Shown here piece after piece: positions 61,121 to 64,000 of a stretch of 64,000 nucleotides of DNA. Made by a program: the position numbers and the translations under genes. The stretch is from Bacteroidales bacterium. GTDB taxonomy: Bacteria; Bacteroidota; Bacteroidia; Bacteroidales; Muribaculaceae. Positions within the stretch are counted from its first letter, which is position 1. Each line of letters begins with the position of its first letter. The notes below the pieces were generated by a model, which worked only from the letters and a program-made list of their open reading frames with translations, was not told the DNA's origin and made no database searches. The stretch spans positions 1-64,000 of the forward strand of contig CAJTEX010000001.1 in the NCBI GenBank assembly GCA_910575615.1, given 5' to 3'.

Positions 61121-61768
61121 ATGGGCAGAGCTATAAGCAACAAAAACGTGCTGGCGGCGCAATTCGAGACCGCAGACTTCGACGGGCCGTTCCTGGCGAG
61201 CTTCGGCCGCCCGGAGCTCCGGGGCGTGTGGCTGATATGGGGCGACAGCGGCAGCGGCAAAACCACATTCACGCTCATGCTCTGCAAGTATCTGGCCGGC
61301 TTTCGTCGGGTTGCTTATGACAGCCTCGAGCAAGGGTTGAGCCTATCGCTGCAAAAGGCATGGGAGCGCGTGGGTATGGCCGAAGCCGGCAGCAATATAA
61401 TCCTGCTGAACAAAGAGGACTTGCCGGAACTATGCGCCCGTCTGCGAAAGCGTAAAAGCCCGGAAATAATCGTAATCGACAGCCTGCAATATCTGGACAA
61501 ATTCTACATGAAGCAATTCAAGGATCTAAAAGCGGAATTTCCTGACAAACTGTTCGTGTTCATAAGCCAGGCCGACAAGGCGGGCAAGGACCCGGACGGA
61601 CACATAGCGAAAAAGATACGCTATGACGCGGACATAAAAATCAAGGTCGAGGGCTTCAAGGCATTTGTAACAACACGCTACGAGGACCGGGACAAAGGCG
61701 AGGGCGGCGCGGACTTCATAATCTGGGAGCAGGGCGCAAATGACTACTGGGCAGAACAAATTAAATAA
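61121..61768 (+). CDS. RecA/RadA-like P-loop ATPase
   Basis: 215 residues. Walker A GDSGSGKTT (41-49) is followed by a YDSLEQG block (about 66-72) and Walker B EIIVIDSLQYLD (near 120). KLFVFISQADKAGK resembles the RecA-family sensor region, and the end is strand-rich. It lies six bases after the preceding gene. Such ATPases occur in Bacteroidales transposable phages between the MuB and GemA positions, probably helping in DNA transactions during replicative transposition. The exact role is inference. Confidence 0.82.
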   Translation: MGRAISNKNVLAAQFETADFDGPFLASFGRPELRGVWLIWGDSGSGKTTFTLMLCKYLAGFRRVAYDSLEQGLSLSLQKAWERVGMAEAGSNIILLNKEDLPELCARLRKRKSPEIIVIDSLQYLDKFYMKQFKDLKAEFPDKLFVFISQADKAGKDPDGHIAKKIRYDADIKIKVEGFKAFVTTRYEDRDKGEGGADFIIWEQGANDYWAEQIK

Positions 61769-61775
61769 CAGAATC

Positions 61776-62261
61776 ATGGCAAAAGAAAACAAGACAATGG
61801 ACGAAATACACCGCGGACTGGTCAAAAAGTATCATACCCTCTGCACAGTTCTGGGGCTTGATGATGAAGCGAAGCGGGCGATCCTGGCAAGCTGGGGTGT
61901 TGAGAGCAGCCGCGACCTTACACAGCACCAGCTCATAGACATCTGCGCGAAACTGAGCGCCCAGGTGGACGAGAAGCAGGGCACGGCACGACTTGACAAA
62001 CTGCGTAAGCAGGTAATTGCGGCAATCGGCGGCTGGCTCCGGGAAACCGGGCAGCAGTCGAACATATCAATCATTAAGGGCATAGCCATGCGCGCCAGCG
62101 GTTACGCCGATTTTAACAAGATACCGAGGGAGCGGCTGCGCAACCTCATAGCGACATTTAACAACAAAGTCAAGGACGCCCGCGCGGTTGATGCACTGAC
62201 CGATGCGCTGCTCATGCAGCACTATGCCGCCGGGGGCGAGATAGACCCGACACTCAACTAA
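61776..62261 (+). CDS. GemA-like regulatory protein (DUF1018-type)
   Basis: 161 residues from MAKENKTMDEIHRGLVKKYHTLC. The all-helical sequence contains a segment typical of the Mu gp16/GemA family: LTQHQLIDICAKLSAQVDEK, then LDKLRKQVIAAIGGWLRE. It ends with an acidic tail. The family is found in transposable phages and is linked to modulation of host gene expression and DNA supercoiling. An upstream in-frame Met (61740) lies inside the preceding gene and is rejected. Confidence 0.72.
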   Translation: MAKENKTMDEIHRGLVKKYHTLCTVLGLDDEAKRAILASWGVESSRDLTQHQLIDICAKLSAQVDEKQGTARLDKLRKQVIAAIGGWLRETGQQSNISIIKGIAMRASGYADFNKIPRERLRNLIATFNNKVKDARAVDALTDALLMQHYAAGGEIDPTLN

Positions 62262-62262
62262 T

Positions 62263-62448
62263 ATGCCGATGAAAAAGGACAAAAAAGTGTGCTGCATTTG
62301 CGGCAAAGAATTTACAGAGTATGGAAATGACCCTTACCCCATAAAAGAGGACGGCGAGTGTTGCCGGTCATGTAACTGGGGTGTGGTAATTCCTAAACGC
62401 ATAGAGTTACGCAAGCAAGGAAATGAGCAAGGAACTGGAACGAATTAA
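62263..62448 (+). CDS. Small cysteine-rich zinc-ribbon-like phage protein
   Basis: 61 residues. CCICGKEF and CCRSCNWG give two closely spaced Cys pairs typical of a small zinc ribbon, followed by a basic tail (PKRIELRKQGNEQG). It starts two bases after the GemA-like stop codon. Function unknown. Confidence 0.7.
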   Translation: MPMKKDKKVCCICGKEFTEYGNDPYPIKEDGECCRSCNWGVVIPKRIELRKQGNEQGTGTN

Positions 62449-62587
62449 AGCCTATGTGCAGGAGCAGACGGCCGGAATGAGCGAGAACAGCAAGGTCGAG
62501 CTATTGGACGCACTGGCATGGTGGGCGAGCGATGCGGCGGGGCATTTGAACTATGACTCGCCGGACGCCGAGGACTACGATAATTAA
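62423..62587 (+). CDS. Small acidic phage protein overlapping the zinc-ribbon gene
   Basis: 54 residues: MSKELERIKAYVQEQTAG, then MSENSKVELLDALAWWASDA, ending DSPDAEDYDN. It overlaps the previous gene by 26 bases in another frame. The N-terminal half is helical with a hydrophobic pattern, the end strongly acidic. No family recognised. The typical phage-like codon use and spacing support it, though it is short. Confidence 0.55.
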   Translation: MSKELERIKAYVQEQTAGMSENSKVELLDALAWWASDAAGHLNYDSPDAEDYDN

Positions 62588-62590
62588 AAA

Positions 62591-62614
62591 CGCTGAGCCG
62601 GTGTAAAAGGACAG
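62591..62614 (+). repeat. Extended motif copy A (CGCTGAGCC plus GTAAAAGGACAG)
   Basis: CGCTGAGCC (62591-62599), three bases, GTAAAAGGACAG. It lies 52 bases before the DUF3164 gene; compare copy B at 63445-63469. Confidence 0.7.
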
Positions 62615-62665
62615 AACACCGAAACAGTTAAACACAATTTAATAACCACTTAAACACCCTTAAAA

Positions 62666-63403
62666 ATGAGTGAAACCAAGCAAGTGACCATGACGGCGGC
62701 GCAGCTCGCCCAGTGGGAAGCCTTTCAGGCGGAACAGGCAAAAAAAGAAGCCGCCGAGCAGCGCAAGCAGCGGCGCGAGACTTACGCGCAGATGGTCGAC
62801 GAGGAACTGAACCAGGCGATCCCCGAGCTGGAGAATCTGAGCAAAGACATGAAAACCGTTAAAGACTCCGTCTTCGGCAACTTCGCGGCCATTATAGACC
62901 TGAAAGGCGAATTATTCGGCACCAAGGACGGCGGCCAGTACAGCCACACATTTACTAACAGCGACAGCAGCCTGCGCCTGACACTGGGCGTTAACACCGT
63001 TGACGGGTACCGCGACACGGTGGAAGATGGAATCGCGATGGTGCGCGGCTATATCGAGAGCCTGGCGACGGACGACAAGAGCAAGGCGCTTGTGTCGGCA
63101 GTGCTCCGGCTATTGAGCCGCGACGGTCAGGGGAACCTCAAGGCCAGCCGCGTGCTCCAGCTCCGGAAGATGGCCGAGGACAGCGGCGACGAGCAATTCC
63201 TGGAGGGCGTGCGCATAATCGAGGAAAGCTACCAGCCGAGCATAACTCGCCGCTATATCCGCGCGCAGCGCAAAGACCCGAAGACCGGGGCGTGGCGCAA
63301 CATACCGCTGGGGATAACCGACGTTGACCTTCTGCCCGAGAATGAAACCGCCTCGGGCACTGACGCAGAAGCGGAGGGAACCGAGGCAGAGGCGGCCGAA
63401 TAA
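62666..63403 (+). CDS. DUF3164-family phage protein
   Basis: 245 residues. A coiled, charged N-terminus (about 1-45, AEQRKQRRETYAQMVDEELNQ) is followed by the DUF3164 core (about 45-215): LSKDMKTVKDSVFGNFAAIIDLKGELFGTKDG, GYRDTVEDGIAMVRGYIESLATDD, RVLQLRKMAEDSGDEQFLEGV. The C-terminus is acidic (GTDAEAEGTEAEAAE). The family is common in Mu-like phages with unknown biochemical role. It is preceded by a 78-base gap that contains one GTAAAAGGACA copy. Confidence 0.85.
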   Translation: MSETKQVTMTAAQLAQWEAFQAEQAKKEAAEQRKQRRETYAQMVDEELNQAIPELENLSKDMKTVKDSVFGNFAAIIDLKGELFGTKDGGQYSHTFTNSDSSLRLTLGVNTVDGYRDTVEDGIAMVRGYIESLATDDKSKALVSAVLRLLSRDGQGNLKASRVLQLRKMAEDSGDEQFLEGVRIIEESYQPSITRRYIRAQRKDPKTGAWRNIPLGITDVDLLPENETASGTDAEAEGTEAEAAE

Positions 63404-63444
63404 AAAAGACCGCGCCAACGTGCCACCGGAGTAGCTGACGTCAG

Positions 63445-63469
63445 CGCTGAGCCTGATGTAAAAGGACAG
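63445..63469 (+). repeat. Extended motif copy B
   Basis: CGCTGAGCC (63445-63453), four bases, GTAAAAGGACAG. It lies 27 bases before the next gene and matches copy A except for the spacer. Confidence 0.7.
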
Positions 63470-63495
63470 TGCAAAGTTAGTAAATAACGGTGAGA

Positions 63496-63729
63496 ATGGC
63501 AAATAAAAAGCGACATAAAAGCACGTTGGCGCGGGCCGAGCAAATAAAAGCGATTACGGCCCTGCACTACGAAGCCGGCAACCAGGCAAAATGCTACAAA
63601 GCAGTGTGGCGGCGCCGGATAGAGCCCGAGTTTGGCATTTGTTACCGCACCTATCTGAACTTGCTGGGGCTTGACCCTGAAACAGAGCGACCGCCCGACA
63701 ATACCCCGTCGTTATTCGATGATCTGTAA
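63496..63729 (+). CDS. Small basic phage protein
   Basis: 77 residues from MANKKRHKSTLARAEQIKAITALHYEAGNQAKCYKAVWRRRIEPEFGICYRTYLNLLGLDP (in parts), ending PPDNTPSLFDDL. The helical body resembles a small DNA-binding or replication-associated protein, but no family is recognised. An extra two codons upstream (ATG at 63490) are possible. It is the last gene of the rightward early block in view, and 27 bases before it lies another GTAAAAGGACA copy. Confidence 0.68.
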   Translation: MANKKRHKSTLARAEQIKAITALHYEAGNQAKCYKAVWRRRIEPEFGICYRTYLNLLGLDPETERPPDNTPSLFDDL

Positions 63730-63733
63730 AAAT

Positions 63734-63770
63734 AACGCCCCTGACGGCCACGAGCGCCGCCGGGGGTGTT
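63734..63770. terminator. Convergent terminator at the end of the early operon
   Basis: AACGCCCC (63734-63741) pairs with GGGGTGTT (63763-63770) with one G-U pair, extended by CGGC/GCCG. It lies between the plus-strand stop at 63729 and the minus-strand stop at 63786. Confidence 0.55.
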
Positions 63771-63785
63771 GTTGTATAGTTCGGA

Positions 63786-63998
63786 CTATTTAACGGCCGC
63801 AAAGAGGCCCGAAACGCGCGACACGGGGCGCATTGCAGTAATATCCTGTGCGGAGGTGCGGAAGCACTCAACATCTTCAACAATTTCAGCGTGGGCGTGG
63901 TTGGTTGCCGAGATGGTGTGCATGAAGCCGGCGAAGTTTTCACCGCGCAGACCCTGCATTGCTGCGTTGATGGCGTCGAGCAGGTCGAAACGTTTGAG
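63786..63998 (-). CDS. C-terminal part of an unidentified minus-strand gene at the window edge
   Basis: 70 residues are visible in an open frame to the edge (NAAMQGLRGENFAGFMHTIS, HAHAEIVEDVECFRTSAQD, ending SGLFAAVK). The 5' part lies beyond 64000. The composition is helical and soluble. It faces the early operon, so it belongs to another transcription unit of the phage or to a cargo gene. I do not recognise it. Confidence 0.6.
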   Translation of the reverse strand, partial: LKRFDLLDAINAAMQGLRGENFAGFMHTISATNHAHAEIVEDVECFRTSAQDITAMRPVSRVSGLFAAVK

Positions 63999-64000
63999 TG

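Larger units (their letters stand above)
55320..64000. mobile_element. Left part of a Mu-like transposable prophage (runs off the window)
   Basis: Gene order repressor (minus), then plus-strand early gene, MuA-type DDE transposase, MuB-type ATPase, small proteins, RecA-like ATPase, GemA-like protein, DUF3164 protein is that of transposable phages, with replicative transposition genes next to the left end. The left boundary is uncertain within 55320-56150; the right part (head, tail, lysis) lies outside the window. The arrangement resembles Bacteroides Hankyphage-type elements, recalled from the literature, not compared here. Confidence 0.8.

Noticed and set aside
1-64000. tRNA, rRNA or CRISPR arrays
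   Set aside because: No cloverleaf with a GGTTCGAATCC-type arm, rRNA stretch, or regularly spaced long direct repeat was seen; absence by eye is not proof.

Overview
The window is chromosomal DNA of a GC-rich (roughly 60% by eye) member of the Bacteroidales, most likely a gut Muribaculaceae-type organism. The evidence is SusC/SusD pairs, several T9SS-type C-terminal sorting tails, DUF5689/DUF4960 lipoproteins, the pdxJ-exbB-exbD-tonB gene order, and many promoters of the Bacteroidetes type (TTTG, 18-21 bases, TAnnTTTG). The species assignment is inference.

Layout. 1-4,020: an Ala/Lys-rich LEA-like small protein, then on the minus strand riboflavin synthase and a GH31 glycosidase. 4,280-8,775: a 1,497-residue multidomain secreted protein with a T9SS tail. 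9,035-14,356: an ECF sigma factor with a four-helix membrane partner, prfB without the usual programmed frameshift, an LTA-synthase-like membrane sulfatase-fold protein and a PAP2 phosphatase. 14,695-24,180 (minus): pnp, a damaged DUF3791/DUF3990-like cluster, a T9SS-tailed protein, a large outer-membrane beta-barrel protein, and a phosphate-scavenging pair (OprP-type porin, class A acid phosphatase). 24,467-30,904: a TPR-AraC membrane regulator followed by a second giant T9SS protein. 31,003-33,445 (minus): a split ThrE-type exporter with a LysR regulator. 33,756-40,169 (minus): a TonB-dependent receptor with two DUF5689 lipoproteins. 40,431-45,441: a YgjP-like metallopeptidase, nadK and a small protein, divergent from pdxJ-exbB-exbD-tonB.

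45,556-55,267 (minus) is a fructan (probably levan) utilisation locus: susC, susD, two DUF4960 proteins (one lipoprotein, one T9SS-tailed) and a GH32 enzyme. The GH32 gene is interrupted by a single in-frame TAG that removes its beta-sandwich and sorting tail. No hybrid two-component regulator is visible beside the locus.

From about 55.3-56.1 kb to the window end lies the left part of a Mu-like transposable prophage: a repressor facing left, an early operon facing right with MuA-type DDE transposase, MuB-type ATPase, a RecA-like ATPase, a GemA-like protein and DUF3164, and a convergent gene at the window edge. It has a clear repressor/operator switch and a recurring 11-base motif before early genes. 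It resembles the Hankyphage type of Bacteroides phage, so later genes beyond the window, including a possible diversity-generating retroelement, deserve attention.
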